The position numbers and the translations under genes are program-made. DNA of 64,000 bases, taken from assembly GCF_002954685.1 (NCBI RefSeq), contig NZ_MSCN01000001.1, positions 2,657,554 to 2,721,553 on the forward strand. The letters run 5' to 3'. The stretch is from Polaribacter porphyrae. GTDB lineage: Bacteria; Bacteroidota; Bacteroidia; Flavobacteriales; Flavobacteriaceae. The notes under the pieces are model-generated. The model saw only the letters and a list, made by a program, of their open reading frames with translations, was not told where the DNA came from and searched no databases. Shown here in pieces: positions 1-10,257 of the stretch. Positions within the stretch are counted from its first letter, which is position 1. The number at the start of each line of letters is the position of its first letter.

Positions 1-30
1 TAACACCAAGATTAATTAATCTTGGTGTTA
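1..30 (-). terminator. Perfect inverted repeat, probable terminator
   Basis: A perfect 30-bp palindrome with 13-bp arms (TAACACCAAGATT and its complement) around AATT starts four bases past the stop of the minus-strand hydrolase at 34-1071. It would end that transcript, and by symmetry any transcript arriving from the left. The T-tract is weak on both sides, so the termination role is inferred from position. Confidence 0.6.
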
Positions 31-33
31 TTA

Positions 34-1071
34 TTAATTACTATTTACCCAACTCATAAAACCTTTAAAAATCTTCTCCCATTTATTAATAATCTCATTA
101 TTTTCTCCTATAATTTTAAAACTATGATTACAACCGCTACAGATATTAAAATTCAAATTCTTTTTTCCTAAACGCGCAAATTCTAAAGGAATTAAATATG
201 TACTTTCTATTGGAGCATTTTCGTCTTTTGATGCTACTTGTACATAAATAGGTATATCTAACTTTAATAGATTATTAATTGGAGGTTCAGAATAACTAAA
301 CCAACGTTTGTTAGTATAGCCAAAATCATCAACATCAGTATTAAGAGAATCTTTAGTAATAATATTGGAAAAATAATTAATGACTTCATTGATACTACTG
401 TCAGATTCTTCAATAGAAATTTCTTTCATTTGGTAAGATTTTCTAATATCTAGTATGGTGTCAAAAAAATCTGGTAAGGCATTACCTGCCCAAAAACCTA
501 AATGGGTTATTTTAGTATTAATGGTAGCTAGTTTTGCAGCAACAGGAGCACCTTCAGAATGTCCATAAACTACAATTTTGGTGAGCTGATACTTTTTGTA
601 TAATGAATTAATAACGTTATTTATTCTATTTACCCTATGTTGTAAACTATTTTTTTGATGATAAATTTTAGGGACTTTAATATTATTTTCATCAATAAGT
701 CTCTCAAAACCTGTTTTTTCTACTACAATATATCCATAGTTATCTGGGATATTTTTATAATCATTTTTTATAAAATTATTATACTTTAAATAGCCATTTT
801 TACTTTTACTGTATGAAAACTGCGGACTTGGATCACTACCTTGAATAAATAAAATTACATTATTGATGGTATGTGATTTTTTCTTATATAGATAATAATG
901 GATTGAGTCATTATTTATAGCTAGTACATACTCTTCAAAGCCAAAAGATTCTACTAGATTTTTTTTGTTCAGATTTGCCTGATTATTTTGAGAAGTTAAA
1001 AATGAGAAGTTCAATAAAACAAACAAGAAGAATATGTTAGTAGCTGATTTTTTAATTTCTATATAATACAT
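34..1071 (-). CDS. Exported alpha/beta-hydrolase family protein
   Basis: A 345-residue protein with an N-terminal hydrophobic export signal (about residues 8-27, then TSQNN). The nucleophile elbow is GHSEG with Ser172. Downstream VASKDENAP supplies a candidate acid at Asp283 and CSGCNHSF a candidate base at His316, giving Ser-Asp-His in the usual order for alpha/beta hydrolases. The segment QGSDPSPQF at about 77-85 could form the oxyanion region. The protein is probably periplasmic or surface located. The substrate cannot be read from the sequence. It stands alone between a terminator and a 95-bp gap before the neighbouring frameshifted gene, so it is probably its own unit. Fold assignment is good; function is open (esterase, lipase or peptidase). 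Confidence 0.75.
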   Translation of the reverse strand: MYYIEIKKSATNIFFLFVLLNFSFLTSQNNQANLNKKNLVESFGFEEYVLAINNDSIHYYLYKKKSHTINNVILFIQGSDPSPQFSYSKSKNGYLKYNNFIKNDYKNIPDNYGYIVVEKTGFERLIDENNIKVPKIYHQKNSLQHRVNRINNVINSLYKKYQLTKIVVYGHSEGAPVAAKLATINTKITHLGFWAGNALPDFFDTILDIRKSYQMKEISIEESDSSINEVINYFSNIITKDSLNTDVDDFGYTNKRWFSYSEPPINNLLKLDIPIYVQVASKDENAPIESTYLIPLEFARLGKKNLNFNICSGCNHSFKIIGENNEIINKWEKIFKGFMSWVNSN

Positions 1072-1165
1072 TATTGTTAAGATATTTATTAAACTATTTT
1101 TATAAAATTTGAGTTAACTTTTTTAATATTAAAAGAAGTAATTTTGACAAACACTTTTTTAAAAA

Positions 1166-1881
1166 TTATATTTTTGTTTGTAGTTCACTTGTTTCTTGTT
1201 CAATTATTTTTATTAATTCTTTAGCCTCCATTATAAATTTTTAGTATTAATTATTGTGAATTTTTTGCTTTGATATAGAGATATACACATAGCATAAAAT
1301 ATGCTATCCTTCATCATTTTACTGTAGTTAGAAGGTTTTGATATTGATTTAGTTTTAGAATTATTCCAATCTTTATAAAAATATTTTAATACAGTTGGTA
1401 AAGTAATAGCTGAATAAAAGCGATTGTCTCTATTAAAAATTTCTTTATCTAAAATTTCTAATTTTATTTCAAACATATCTACAATTTCACTTTTTAGTTT
1501 AGAATTAGTGATAAAATCTACCCCTTTAATTTTAAGATTTTCATAAGACCCATAGGCAAAATCTGGATTCCAGAAATAATAAAAATTACTAAAATATGTG
1601 GCTAAAGTTTCTGAATGAGACAATTTTTTTTCAAAAAATTCTAAAATAACTTTACAGCTTTTTTGAGTTCTAGCATTTATATCAATGCCAGATTTAGTGT
1701 TTTTTATATTGTGATTGAGATCATTTTTTAATTCATTTAAAATACTTAATTCTTTCTGCAAAACATTGATATTGTCTATCCAGTTATTAATTGCTAAAGC
1801 AATTAATATTCCTACAACAACAAAAACAATTTCTTTTACTATTGTTATTAATAACTTAAATATTTTTTTGATTCTACTCAT
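1166..1881 (-). pseudogene. DUF6090-type membrane protein, frameshifted near the C-terminus
   Basis: The intact frame runs from 1881 to a stop at 1231 (216 residues). It has the N-terminal membrane helix (VGILIALAINNW) and coiled region typical of DUF6090 proteins of Flavobacteriia. Beyond the stop another frame continues with MEAKELIKIIEQ and ends at 1166. That is the acidic C-terminal helix I expect for this family. Adding one A to the A run of TAAAAATTT (about 1241-1245) joins the two frames as NTKKFIMEAKELIKII. The gene therefore has a one-base deletion, or the assembly has an error in a homopolymer. Function of the family is unknown. A small membrane-protein gene (1900-2067) lies 18 bp upstream and is likely co-transcribed. 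Confidence 0.7.
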
Positions 1882-1899
1882 ATCATATTATACAGTCGA

Positions 1900-2067
1900 T
1901 TATACTTTCTTATAATAATAAACACTAAATATTATTAGAGTAACAGCGAAAACATTAGGTATAAATCCTAATTTTTCTGTAAAATTTCTATAGTTGAAAA
2001 TTAAAAGTATTAGATATACCACTGTAATCAGAATAATTGTAAGTCGAATGGTTTTATTTTTTTTCAT
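1900..2067 (-). CDS. Small two-helix membrane protein (55 aa)
   Basis: A short open frame starts at ATG 2067 with MKKNKTIRL and ends KKV-stop at 1900. Two hydrophobic stretches are visible: residues 8-24 (LTIILITVVYLILLIF) and 38-52 (PNVFAVTLIIFSVYYY). They are separated by a short polar hairpin containing NFTEKLGF. The positive N- and C-termini suggest both ends are cytoplasmic. It sits 8 bp after the 332-residue secreted protein gene and 18 bp before the DUF6090 gene, in the same direction, so it is probably the middle gene of a three-gene operon. I recognise no family. Support comes from the spacing, start codon and clear membrane pattern. Confidence 0.6.
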   Translation of the reverse strand: MKKNKTIRLTIILITVVYLILLIFNYRNFTEKLGFIPNVFAVTLIIFSVYYYKKV

Positions 2068-2075
2068 AAAATAGC

Positions 2076-3074
2076 TTAATTTATTTTTTTCAATAAGGCT
2101 TTCCTGTCAGTTTCTATTGGGAAATCTGAATATTTATTTAAAAAAGTTATGAGAAAATATATTTGTTCTTTTGGTAAAAACTTTGATTTTAATATGTCTT
2201 TCATTGTTTGCATTTCATAAGACAAAAGTGATTTCATACTCTCTTTTGAAAAACCTGTCTTATCTAATATCTTAAGTACTAATAAACTTTGAAATGGATT
2301 TGGGTTATTTACAAGTTTTGATATTAATTCTATGTTTTTATTCCAGTTAATATTTCCACTGTAATTATTGCAAAACACTGTTATTAAAGGTTGTACTCCG
2401 CTATTCTTTTTTAATAATAATGGCAAGAAGTCTAATAAATCATTTTTATTTTTAAGATAATTCCCTGCAAGAAATATAGCAGATTCCTGAATTGAATCTG
2501 TAACATCTGCATTGTAGAGAGCAGATAAAACATCTTGTTTAGAGAATTGATTGACATACCTTTTATATACTATCAAAGATTCTTTAATTTTTGCTTTATC
2601 TAAATTAATACCATAACTTTTATATTCAGCATCTAAACTTTTAAACAAACTATCTATTACTGATAAATTTTTAGTTAATGATAAGTTCTTAAATGCAGAT
2701 ATTTGTTGCCTTTCATAAAAACCAAGTTTATTGAATTTACCTCTAAATTCCTTCCATTGATTTAGTTTATTTTCACTAATCATAAAAATCTTACCTTTAG
2801 AAGTATATTTAGGAATATCTCTTAAAGTTATAAGTATTTTATTAGAGAAAGCGATTGGTATTTTATTACCTTCTTTTATTCCCATTTTCACTAAAGATTG
2901 TTGACAAATCCCTTCTGGATAAGACATTATTTCTGTTAAAAAATCTTTTTTAGATTGATTTTTTAATCCCCATACTTCTACAAAATCATATTTTTTCTCA
3001 ATATCTGATAATTCTTGACTAAATAATATGTTACAACAAATTGAAAATAATATTGTTAAGTATGCGTATTTCAT
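2076..3074 (-). CDS. Secreted protein of unknown function, possibly helical-repeat
   Basis: A 332-residue protein with a signal peptide (MKYAYLTILFSICCNILFSQ, cleavage probably after FSQ). The rest is predominantly helical. The C-terminal half has short repeating Leu-rich helices (DLLDFLPLLLKK, QPLITVFCNNY, PFQSLLVLKILDK) reminiscent of HEAT-like repeats, but I cannot assign a named family. No catalytic motif is visible. It is followed 8 bp later by the small membrane protein at 1900-2067 and preceded by the exported amidohydrolase at 3124-4668, so these genes may be one transcript. Confidence 0.6.
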   Translation of the reverse strand: MKYAYLTILFSICCNILFSQELSDIEKKYDFVEVWGLKNQSKKDFLTEIMSYPEGICQQSLVKMGIKEGNKIPIAFSNKILITLRDIPKYTSKGKIFMISENKLNQWKEFRGKFNKLGFYERQQISAFKNLSLTKNLSVIDSLFKSLDAEYKSYGINLDKAKIKESLIVYKRYVNQFSKQDVLSALYNADVTDSIQESAIFLAGNYLKNKNDLLDFLPLLLKKNSGVQPLITVFCNNYSGNINWNKNIELISKLVNNPNPFQSLLVLKILDKTGFSKESMKSLLSYEMQTMKDILKSKFLPKEQIYFLITFLNKYSDFPIETDRKALLKKIN

Positions 3075-3123
3075 ATTTTTAACTTCTTTAAGTAATTAAT
3101 TTGATAAAGGATAAAATGATATT

Positions 3124-4668
3124 TTAATTAAACGACTCAATATTAATAGTTCTACTAGTATTATTAGCCTTTTTTACTTCAGATAAAATTTCATCTAATA
3201 AAACACGATTATACAATAATCCGTTAACCAAAACAGCATTAATTTTCTTTGTATTTCTTATGTCTATTAAAGGATTTTTATCAAGCAATACTAGGTCAGC
3301 TTTATAACCAACTTTAATTTTTCCAGAATTATTTTTTAGCCAGTTTGCAGGAGTATTTGTTGCAGAATTTAATACCTGTGAGATTGACATTCCTGCATCA
3401 TTTAGACTTTGTAACTCACTATGCAATGAAAATCCAGGAACAGCTGCAGGTAAATTAGCATCTGTGCCAGACATAATTTTTACTCCTTTTTTAGATAAAA
3501 CATTGGCTATTATTCCACAAGCTTTACCATAAGTTTGCCAAAATATCTTGTCATCTTCTATTTCTGATGCAGTCATTTTTGCATCTATTTTATATCGATT
3601 AACTTCTGGCAACCATCCCAATCCTTGAGGTACATAAGAAACCCATTCACTAATTCCAGGGTTTTGATATTCTAATTCTACTTCTGTTAAAATTTTATTT
3701 AACTCATACCTTTGACGATAAAAACTTTCTGTAAGCCATAGTGTAGAGGTTACATAAACATTATTATCAATTAAATCTTTTGCTAAACTTTCACTTCTTT
3801 TTTCTACAAATTTTAAAAACTCTTCTTCTTTTCCTTTATAACTTCCAATCATTCTATCAGCATTAAACTCTCTACTGATTGCATTCATTAGTTCCTCAAA
3901 ATGAGCAATGCTACTTTGTCCATTTTGCCAAATATCCGAGAATTCTACATCCCAAGGTATATGTCCAAAAACTGGCATTTCTAGTTCTTTAGCAAATTTT
4001 GTAATGGCTAAATAACTTTCTTTATTTAATTGGCTGTATACTTTTAATCCATCATAACCAAGTTTATAGAATTCCTTTACTTTTTTCTCTGCTTCAGAAG
4101 CATTACTAATATTTTCATAACCTTGAGACCAAGACATAAACCAACCTTCAACTCTATCAAAACTCCCAAGTCTTGGAGAAGCAACAAACATATTTGGGCC
4201 TATTCGTTCTCCTTTTTTAATTTCATCACGCCATTTTAAATGATTTTCATCTCCAATAAGCTCTCTAACTTGTGTAATACCATTAGCAATGTATAGTAAA
4301 AGATCGTTAGAGCTTTGAAAGAAATGCACATGCATATCAGCCAAACCAGGAATAAGATATTTACCTGAACCATCAATAATTATACTATTATTAGGGATAT
4401 TAATTAGACTATCTACACCTATTTTGATAATATTTTCATCATTTATTAATACAGTTTGCCTAGAAATCATACTATTACAATCTTCAGATAGAATAGAAAC
4501 ATTTTTAATAGCAATTAAACCTTTTTGAGGGTTAAACTGTTTTATATTAACCTTTTCTGTAAGCCCACCATACATTTTTTTTCCATCTCTTTGCATCAAT
4601 ATGAAACCTGTGATTAGAAAGAGTAAAATTATTAATACTGTATACTTTGCTATTTTTTTTAACCTCAT
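3124..4668 (-). CDS. Membrane-anchored amidohydrolase
   Basis: A 514-residue metal-dependent amidohydrolase. An N-terminal helix (about residues 8-25) should anchor or export it. The metal-site residues of the superfamily are all present in order: His113 and His115 in LADMHVH, Lys209 (GLKVYS, candidate carboxylated lysine), His236 in FGHIPW, His256 in IAHFEE and Asp403 in SGTDAN. The C-terminal GYKADLVLLDKNPL is the typical closing beta-domain motif. Relatives include imidazolonepropionase-like and Xaa-Pro dipeptidase-type enzymes; the real substrate is unknown. It lies downstream of the TPR-AraC regulator gene (about 104-bp gap). Confidence 0.85.
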   Translation of the reverse strand: MRLKKIAKYTVLIILLFLITGFILMQRDGKKMYGGLTEKVNIKQFNPQKGLIAIKNVSILSEDCNSMISRQTVLINDENIIKIGVDSLINIPNNSIIIDGSGKYLIPGLADMHVHFFQSSNDLLLYIANGITQVRELIGDENHLKWRDEIKKGERIGPNMFVASPRLGSFDRVEGWFMSWSQGYENISNASEAEKKVKEFYKLGYDGLKVYSQLNKESYLAITKFAKELEMPVFGHIPWDVEFSDIWQNGQSSIAHFEELMNAISREFNADRMIGSYKGKEEEFLKFVEKRSESLAKDLIDNNVYVTSTLWLTESFYRQRYELNKILTEVELEYQNPGISEWVSYVPQGLGWLPEVNRYKIDAKMTASEIEDDKIFWQTYGKACGIIANVLSKKGVKIMSGTDANLPAAVPGFSLHSELQSLNDAGMSISQVLNSATNTPANWLKNNSGKIKVGYKADLVLLDKNPLIDIRNTKKINAVLVNGLLYNRVLLDEILSEVKKANNTSRTINIESFN

Positions 4669-4772
4669 AATCTTTGATTATTATTAGCATTCTATTGCTC
4701 TAATAATCTATAAAATTAGTTTAGTTTTATCAATAGCTAGATTTTTAGAAGTACCACTAGAAGCATTGATAC

Positions 4773-6701
4773 TTATTTTGATAAATTATGAATATAGTCT
4801 TTGGGTGAGAATCCTTTTTCTTTCTTAAAATTACGATAAAAACTAGTCTTCGATTTAAAACCACATTGTTGTGCAAGTCCAAAAATTGAATAAGCTTCAT
4901 ACTCATTATCATCAATTTTTTTCATAAACAATTCAATCCTTTTAGAATTGATATAATTATAAAAATTAGTGTTTAGGTAATAATTTAGTAGTTCCGAAAG
5001 TTTTTTATCAGTAGTTTTTATAGCCTTTGATAAATCTGTTAATGTAATATCAGGTTTAACATAGAGTTGTTCTTCGTCTATTATAACATTTAGCTTATCA
5101 ATTAGAAATTTAGCCTCTTGCTCTTTCAAATTAATGGTTCTCTCAACATTTTTTTCTTTTGTTGAAGAATATTGTGAACGCTTTTTTTGATAAAAAAGTA
5201 GAATTACAATGATACTAAAAATTAAGAATAGTAAAAATACAACTAAAGTAATAGAGTTATATTTTTGTATATCTAAAGAAATTTGAGCATTATCTTTCTC
5301 ATTAGTATTAAGCACATCTTGAATTAAATATTTAGATGTTGAAGCTATTATTTCAGGACCTTTAGTGGCTGCTATTAAAATATTTAGTTCTTTACTATTT
5401 TCTTCTAAAAGAGATTTATTACCAAGAATACCATACAATTTTGATAATAAGTTATAAGTTTCAATAAGTTCGTCATTTAGCTTGAGTACTTTAAATTCAG
5501 ATAATGATTCTTCTGCGAATTCTAAAGAAGTTTTGTAGTCTTTTTTCTGAAAAGAAATTTCGGCAAGCTTTAGTTTTGCTGTCGGAATTCCTTTCGCATT
5601 ATTTTCTTTTTTAAATGATTGTAATGCATCATTATAATACTGCCTTGCTTTTTGATAATTATCTTTTTCGAAAGCAACATTGCCTAAACCAATTTCTGCG
5701 TATCCTACTCTTTTGATTCTATTTTCAGTAAAAGATTTAAAAACTTTTTCATAAAGATTTTTTGCTTTGTTTAAATACCCTATTTTAAAATTTAAATTGG
5801 CTAAACTTAAATTCAAATAGTCTGCTTGCTCTTTATTTTTGATTGATGAAAAGTAATTTTGAGCAGATTCATAATATCTAATCGCATCATTATATAAACT
5901 ATTTTTTTCTAATAAATAACCAATATGATGATCTACTTTTGCAACCTTTCTAAAATCTTCTTTGCTATTAGCAAAATCTTTCACTTTTAAAAAAAGTTTT
6001 AAGGCTTCAGCTGGTTTCCCTAAATTATTAAATGCTATTGCTTTATTTGCAATAGTTTGGATTTTTAAATAATCTTTTAAATATGGGTTAGAAATTATTG
6101 AATCTAACAATGGTAAGGATTTCTGATAAAAACCTTGTCTTTGATATGAAGTAGCAATATTGTTTAAAGCAAACCAAGTAGCCCAAATATCATTAATTGA
6201 GTCACTTACATTTAATGACTTATTATACATTGAGCGTGCTAAATCATAATTACCCATACCTTGATGTACGCTCCCAAGAATAGAATAGCTTCTTTTAAGA
6301 CCAAAACTATTACCTATTTTTTTGCTTAACAATAATGCCTCATTTGATTTTTCTAGAGCCTTTTTTGTTTTTCCATAAGATTTATAAATTCTAGATTTAA
6401 TAAGGTTAAACTGTATTATAGATAACGTGTCATTATTTTTTATGGATAGTTCAATCCCTAAATCTGATAACTTCAAAACTGAAGGATGACTTTCAAAATC
6501 TTCAAAATTGCATAATTTTAAAATGCTATCAATTTTCACTTTTTGTTCATTGAAAGTTATATTTTGAGCATCATAATTTTGGCTGTATACATTGGTAAAT
6601 AAAAATAAACAACACAAAAAAAGTATCAATAAAAAACCTCTTTTCAACTTTTTAATTTTGAAAAAGAGATTAAATAGTAAGTGGTTTTTATAATTTATCA
6701 T
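4773..6701 (-). CDS. TPR-containing AraC-family transcriptional regulator
   Basis: About 642 residues from the start at 6701. An upstream in-frame ATG at 6737 would overlap the preceding gene by 50 bp instead of 14. After an N-terminal hydrophobic export segment ending near VYSQ come roughly eight tetratricopeptide repeats (AEALKLFLKVKDFA, NDAIRYYESAQNYF, KARQYYNDALQSF and others). A membrane helix follows (SITLVVFLLFLIFSIIVILLF), then a cytoplasmic AraC-type helix-turn-helix (YSIFGLAQQCGFKSKTSFYRNFKKEKGFSPKDY). This architecture couples a periplasmic sensor to DNA binding and is common in Flavobacteria. The gene is translationally coupled to the ABC permease-peptidase gene, so it may respond to that system. 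Confidence 0.85.
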   Translation of the reverse strand: MINYKNHLLFNLFFKIKKLKRGFLLILFLCCLFLFTNVYSQNYDAQNITFNEQKVKIDSILKLCNFEDFESHPSVLKLSDLGIELSIKNNDTLSIIQFNLIKSRIYKSYGKTKKALEKSNEALLLSKKIGNSFGLKRSYSILGSVHQGMGNYDLARSMYNKSLNVSDSINDIWATWFALNNIATSYQRQGFYQKSLPLLDSIISNPYLKDYLKIQTIANKAIAFNNLGKPAEALKLFLKVKDFANSKEDFRKVAKVDHHIGYLLEKNSLYNDAIRYYESAQNYFSSIKNKEQADYLNLSLANLNFKIGYLNKAKNLYEKVFKSFTENRIKRVGYAEIGLGNVAFEKDNYQKARQYYNDALQSFKKENNAKGIPTAKLKLAEISFQKKDYKTSLEFAEESLSEFKVLKLNDELIETYNLLSKLYGILGNKSLLEENSKELNILIAATKGPEIIASTSKYLIQDVLNTNEKDNAQISLDIQKYNSITLVVFLLFLIFSIIVILLFYQKKRSQYSSTKEKNVERTINLKEQEAKFLIDKLNVIIDEEQLYVKPDITLTDLSKAIKTTDKKLSELLNYYLNTNFYNYINSKRIELFMKKIDDNEYEAYSIFGLAQQCGFKSKTSFYRNFKKEKGFSPKDYIHNLSK

Positions 6702-9700
6702 TTTCAATCTCAAAAATGTTATTAGAAATATCTTCATCTAATCTAGTAACTAAAGGATCTAAAACTACGTAATTTGGTAAATTTTTGAGGTTAAAAACGA
6801 TCGTATTTTCTCCTTTTTCTAGTCTAATTGTTTTAAATATTGGTTTGGCATTTCTATAATCAGGATGTTTATCATAAAAACCAATAGTAAAATTTTCGTT
6901 AGTATTAATTTTACTTTTTTCTCCTTTTAGATTTGTTTCATAACGATTCGCCTCAATATGAACTGTTAGTTTATACTTATTATTATTTGATTGAGTATAT
7001 TTTACATTCTTTAAATTCAAATCATAATCTATTCGTTTTTTAAACCAGTCGTTAATCAGATTTTGTTTTTCTATATCTACTTTAGACAGGAGTATGTTTA
7101 TAAAATCTATAGATTTTGCAGATTCTTCTTCTTGATGAGCTTCTAAAAGTTCTTGTAAAGAGGCATTTAAGATTTTTTCTCCAATTAATTCTTTTAAAGA
7201 TTGCATTACTACAAACCCTTTTCTATAAGCAACATAGGTTTCATTTTCTACCAAATGAAGTGATGGTTCTTCAATTGATGCTGAAGATCTGAAATTGAAA
7301 TAACGTCTTCTTCCAAAATTAGATAATCTTCTAACCATTGTTTTACCATACATTTTTTCTAACACTTGAGCTTCCATATAATTTGCCATAGTTTCAGTTA
7401 GCATATTGCCACCTTTTCCAGATGCAGGAGACATTTTATGTCCAAACCATTGATGTCCAATTTCGTGAATAACTACTCTAGACAATTGGTTAATCCCTTT
7501 TGTAGCATTAGAAGTGTCTTGTGTAAAAAAGCGTTCTTGAAAAGCAATAGTTCCTGGCAAAGCGTGTCCACCAAATTTCCAATGTAAAGGCACTTCTGCA
7601 ATTCGTAAATGATCAAATGGATAGCTCCCAAAATTTGCATTTCCATAATCTAGCGTAGCTTTTGTAGCTTTTATAATTTCATCCACATTTGTATTATGTT
7701 TTGGCAAATGATAAACTTCTATTGAAATTCCCTTGTAATTTTCAACAACCTTTTTGTAGTTAGATGAAAAATAAGATAAATTATTATCTGTTTTTATTTG
7801 AGATTTATAATGATATGTTACTGTATTATCAGTAGAAAAAGTATCTATTAACTTTCCTGGTGCTATAGGAATTTGTCCTTTATCTGTTGTAACCCAAGTT
7901 TCAAAATCTTGTTTTGGTCGAGATGTGTTTTCGAACATATAATCTTTAGTATTTTCTTTTTTATCTTTAATAGGCAGTCCTCTTTTTTTACGTTCTCCTT
8001 TATGCACAATTTCTAAAACTTTTTGATAACCAAATCTTGGTTCAAATGTGCTGTTTCTTAAATAAGTTCCATTAGAAATCATATCCTTTTGTAATTCGAA
8101 ATCGCCAATAACTTTATATGTTTTAAAATTCATTTGCCTGCTTTCGTTAGGTAATAAAATAGGTTTAAAAACCAATAATTTTACATCTGCTAAAGCAATA
8201 TCTTCTTGTATAATTTTTGCACCTTTTATAGAAAATTCATCTAATTTTTCCCTAACAGTTATCAATACTGTGTCAATGGCTTTATTAGTGTTGTTAAATA
8301 TAGTATAATTACCATCAACTGTATATGTTAAGTTTTTTGGTTCTAATAGAACTTTTGTTTTTACACTCGTAATTATTGGTGTTAAATGTTCTTTATATTT
8401 TGAATAATTTTTCTCATAGTTTTCACGAAAAGTCATATCATCAGTAAAACTTTTTGGTGTCGATTTTACATCGATAATAATAGAAGATATGCAAACAAAC
8501 CCAACTAAAACTAACAATGCAAAACGTTGCGATTTTCTCCAATTAAAGAATATTAATTTAAATTGATTTTTAAACCTATTTTCTGATGTACGTTTGTAAA
8601 TCTTAAAGCTAATTAATAATATGATTAGAGTAGCACTTATCCATAGAAAGTTCATCCAATTAAAAAAGTTTGTGAGTTGACCATAACCAATGAATTCAGA
8701 ATAACCCTCGCCTATTTTTGGTAATTGTAAAATACTTGCTAAAGGATGCTGAACACCTATTGATGGTAAAGCATATCCTAATCCATAAATACAAACTAAA
8801 CTGAACAGCATCCCTAGATATTTGTTACTCACTAATTGCTGGATAAAAAGCGATAAAACTCCATATATAAACAGTGAACTCCCTCCAAAATAAAAAATAC
8901 TGATGTATAATTTTACATCTATATTATGATAACCAAAAGCAATTTGAATTGATAAAGCTGTTATTATCGCTAAAAAAATAATAAAAATTGGTAATAAAAA
9001 TAGTGCTGCATATTTGCTAAACAGCAAAATATTATTTTGTGTAGGAACTGCGTCTAATATTTCATTAAAATGATGCTGTCTTGATTTCCAAACCAATTCT
9101 CCTGCATAAAAAACGATTAAAAATAATCCAATATGTGCTAATGGTTCTAAAATTAGACCTGCTAATAAACCTGTAGTTGGCAGTATATTTCCATAAACAT
9201 CTTGTCCACTAATATTATGCAAAATAGCAGCAAGTAACATTCCTATCCAAACCATACATAACAATAAAAATGTTTTGCTAAAAATGGTGCTTTTAAAATC
9301 GATAAAAACTAAATGAATAAATTCTTTAAATCGTGCTTTGAATGATTTTTTCACAACAAATACAGGTTGATATTCAGTGTGTTCAATGGTATTCTGTCGC
9401 TTTTTTTTCAATATTGAAAAAATACTTTTTTTGCTTTTCGATTTGTTTTTTTGTGATAACCTAAAGGAAAAAGACCAATAATTTATAATTAATAACAGTA
9501 AACCAAAACTCAACCAAATAATTCTATTTAAAGCTAAAGTGCCAGAAAATTTAACCAATTGTTTGGTCTTTTGTAAAGGCGACCAAAATTGAGTTTGCTC
9601 ATAAGAACTACACAATCCTAAAATATCAAAAAGTGCTACTTTTTTTATTGTTTGTTCAGCAACAACTAATTTTCCTCCAGTAAAAGGCGATCCTATGTAA

Positions 9701-10257
9701 AAGTTATTTACCCAAAATAAAATGAAGATTAAGATTCCAGAGAAAAAAATTAATGGTGTTTTTTTGGTAAGTAGTGCAACTGTAAAAAGTAATGCTGTAA
9801 GAATAAATACATTGGGTAAAATAATAATGAGCCAAGGCCAAAAAAAGTTAATAAAATCAGAATTTACATCATTATAAATCTGAAAAGGATCTATTACTAT
9901 TGAAATAAAAAGACCTAATACGTATAATAATGTAGAAAAAGAACTAGACATAAAAATCCCTAAAAAACGACTACATAAAAACTGAAATTTGCTCACGGAA
10001 GTTGTATGTATCAATTGTGTAGCATTATTTGCTTTATCTCTTAAAACAGTGTAAGCTGTTTGAAATACAATCAAAAAAACAACAGCTAAACTGATCAAAC
10101 TGCTAAACAAATGAATATTATATTTATTCTCTGGATTAATTGCACCTTCTTGAATGCCTAAATAAATGCCAGAAAATAAAAATAGGATGGTAAATAAAAG
10201 ATACGAAGCTTGTTTAAAATGAAACTTCAATTCGAAACTAATTAATTTAAGCAGCAT
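6688..10257 (-). CDS. ABC-2 type permease fused to an M1-family (gluzincin) metallopeptidase
   Basis: A 1189-residue fusion. The first roughly 580 residues are ABC-2 type permease with about a dozen hydrophobic helices in two blocks. The rest is an extracytoplasmic beta-rich region followed by an M1 aminopeptidase-like catalytic domain with HEIGHQWFGH: zinc ligands His931 and His935, catalytic Glu932. The third ligand is probably Glu955 in MLTETMANYME. The spacing before that Glu is one residue longer than in classical M1 enzymes, which I recall as normal for this fused subfamily. The start overlaps the ATPase gene by 11 bp, so the two are translationally coupled as one exporter. The known combination in Bacteroidota is an ABC permease carrying its own peptidase; its substrate is not established. 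Confidence 0.9.
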   Translation of the reverse strand: MLLKLISFELKFHFKQASYLLFTILFLFSGIYLGIQEGAINPENKYNIHLFSSLISLAVVFLIVFQTAYTVLRDKANNATQLIHTTSVSKFQFLCSRFLGIFMSSSFSTLLYVLGLFISIVIDPFQIYNDVNSDFINFFWPWLIIILPNVFILTALLFTVALLTKKTPLIFFSGILIFILFWVNNFYIGSPFTGGKLVVAEQTIKKVALFDILGLCSSYEQTQFWSPLQKTKQLVKFSGTLALNRIIWLSFGLLLLIINYWSFSFRLSQKNKSKSKKSIFSILKKKRQNTIEHTEYQPVFVVKKSFKARFKEFIHLVFIDFKSTIFSKTFLLLCMVWIGMLLAAILHNISGQDVYGNILPTTGLLAGLILEPLAHIGLFLIVFYAGELVWKSRQHHFNEILDAVPTQNNILLFSKYAALFLLPIFIIFLAIITALSIQIAFGYHNIDVKLYISIFYFGGSSLFIYGVLSLFIQQLVSNKYLGMLFSLVCIYGLGYALPSIGVQHPLASILQLPKIGEGYSEFIGYGQLTNFFNWMNFLWISATLIILLISFKIYKRTSENRFKNQFKLIFFNWRKSQRFALLVLVGFVCISSIIIDVKSTPKSFTDDMTFRENYEKNYSKYKEHLTPIITSVKTKVLLEPKNLTYTVDGNYTIFNNTNKAIDTVLITVREKLDEFSIKGAKIIQEDIALADVKLLVFKPILLPNESRQMNFKTYKVIGDFELQKDMISNGTYLRNSTFEPRFGYQKVLEIVHKGERKKRGLPIKDKKENTKDYMFENTSRPKQDFETWVTTDKGQIPIAPGKLIDTFSTDNTVTYHYKSQIKTDNNLSYFSSNYKKVVENYKGISIEVYHLPKHNTNVDEIIKATKATLDYGNANFGSYPFDHLRIAEVPLHWKFGGHALPGTIAFQERFFTQDTSNATKGINQLSRVVIHEIGHQWFGHKMSPASGKGGNMLTETMANYMEAQVLEKMYGKTMVRRLSNFGRRRYFNFRSSASIEEPSLHLVENETYVAYRKGFVVMQSLKELIGEKILNASLQELLEAHQEEESAKSIDFINILLSKVDIEKQNLINDWFKKRIDYDLNLKNVKYTQSNNNKYKLTVHIEANRYETNLKGEKSKINTNENFTIGFYDKHPDYRNAKPIFKTIRLEKGENTIVFNLKNLPNYVVLDPLVTRLDEDISNNIFEIENDKL

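Noticed and set aside
6688..10257. One-residue longer HExxH to Glu spacing in the fused M1 domain
   Set aside because: I recall the same spacing in other permease-fused M1 proteins, so it is probably normal for this group.
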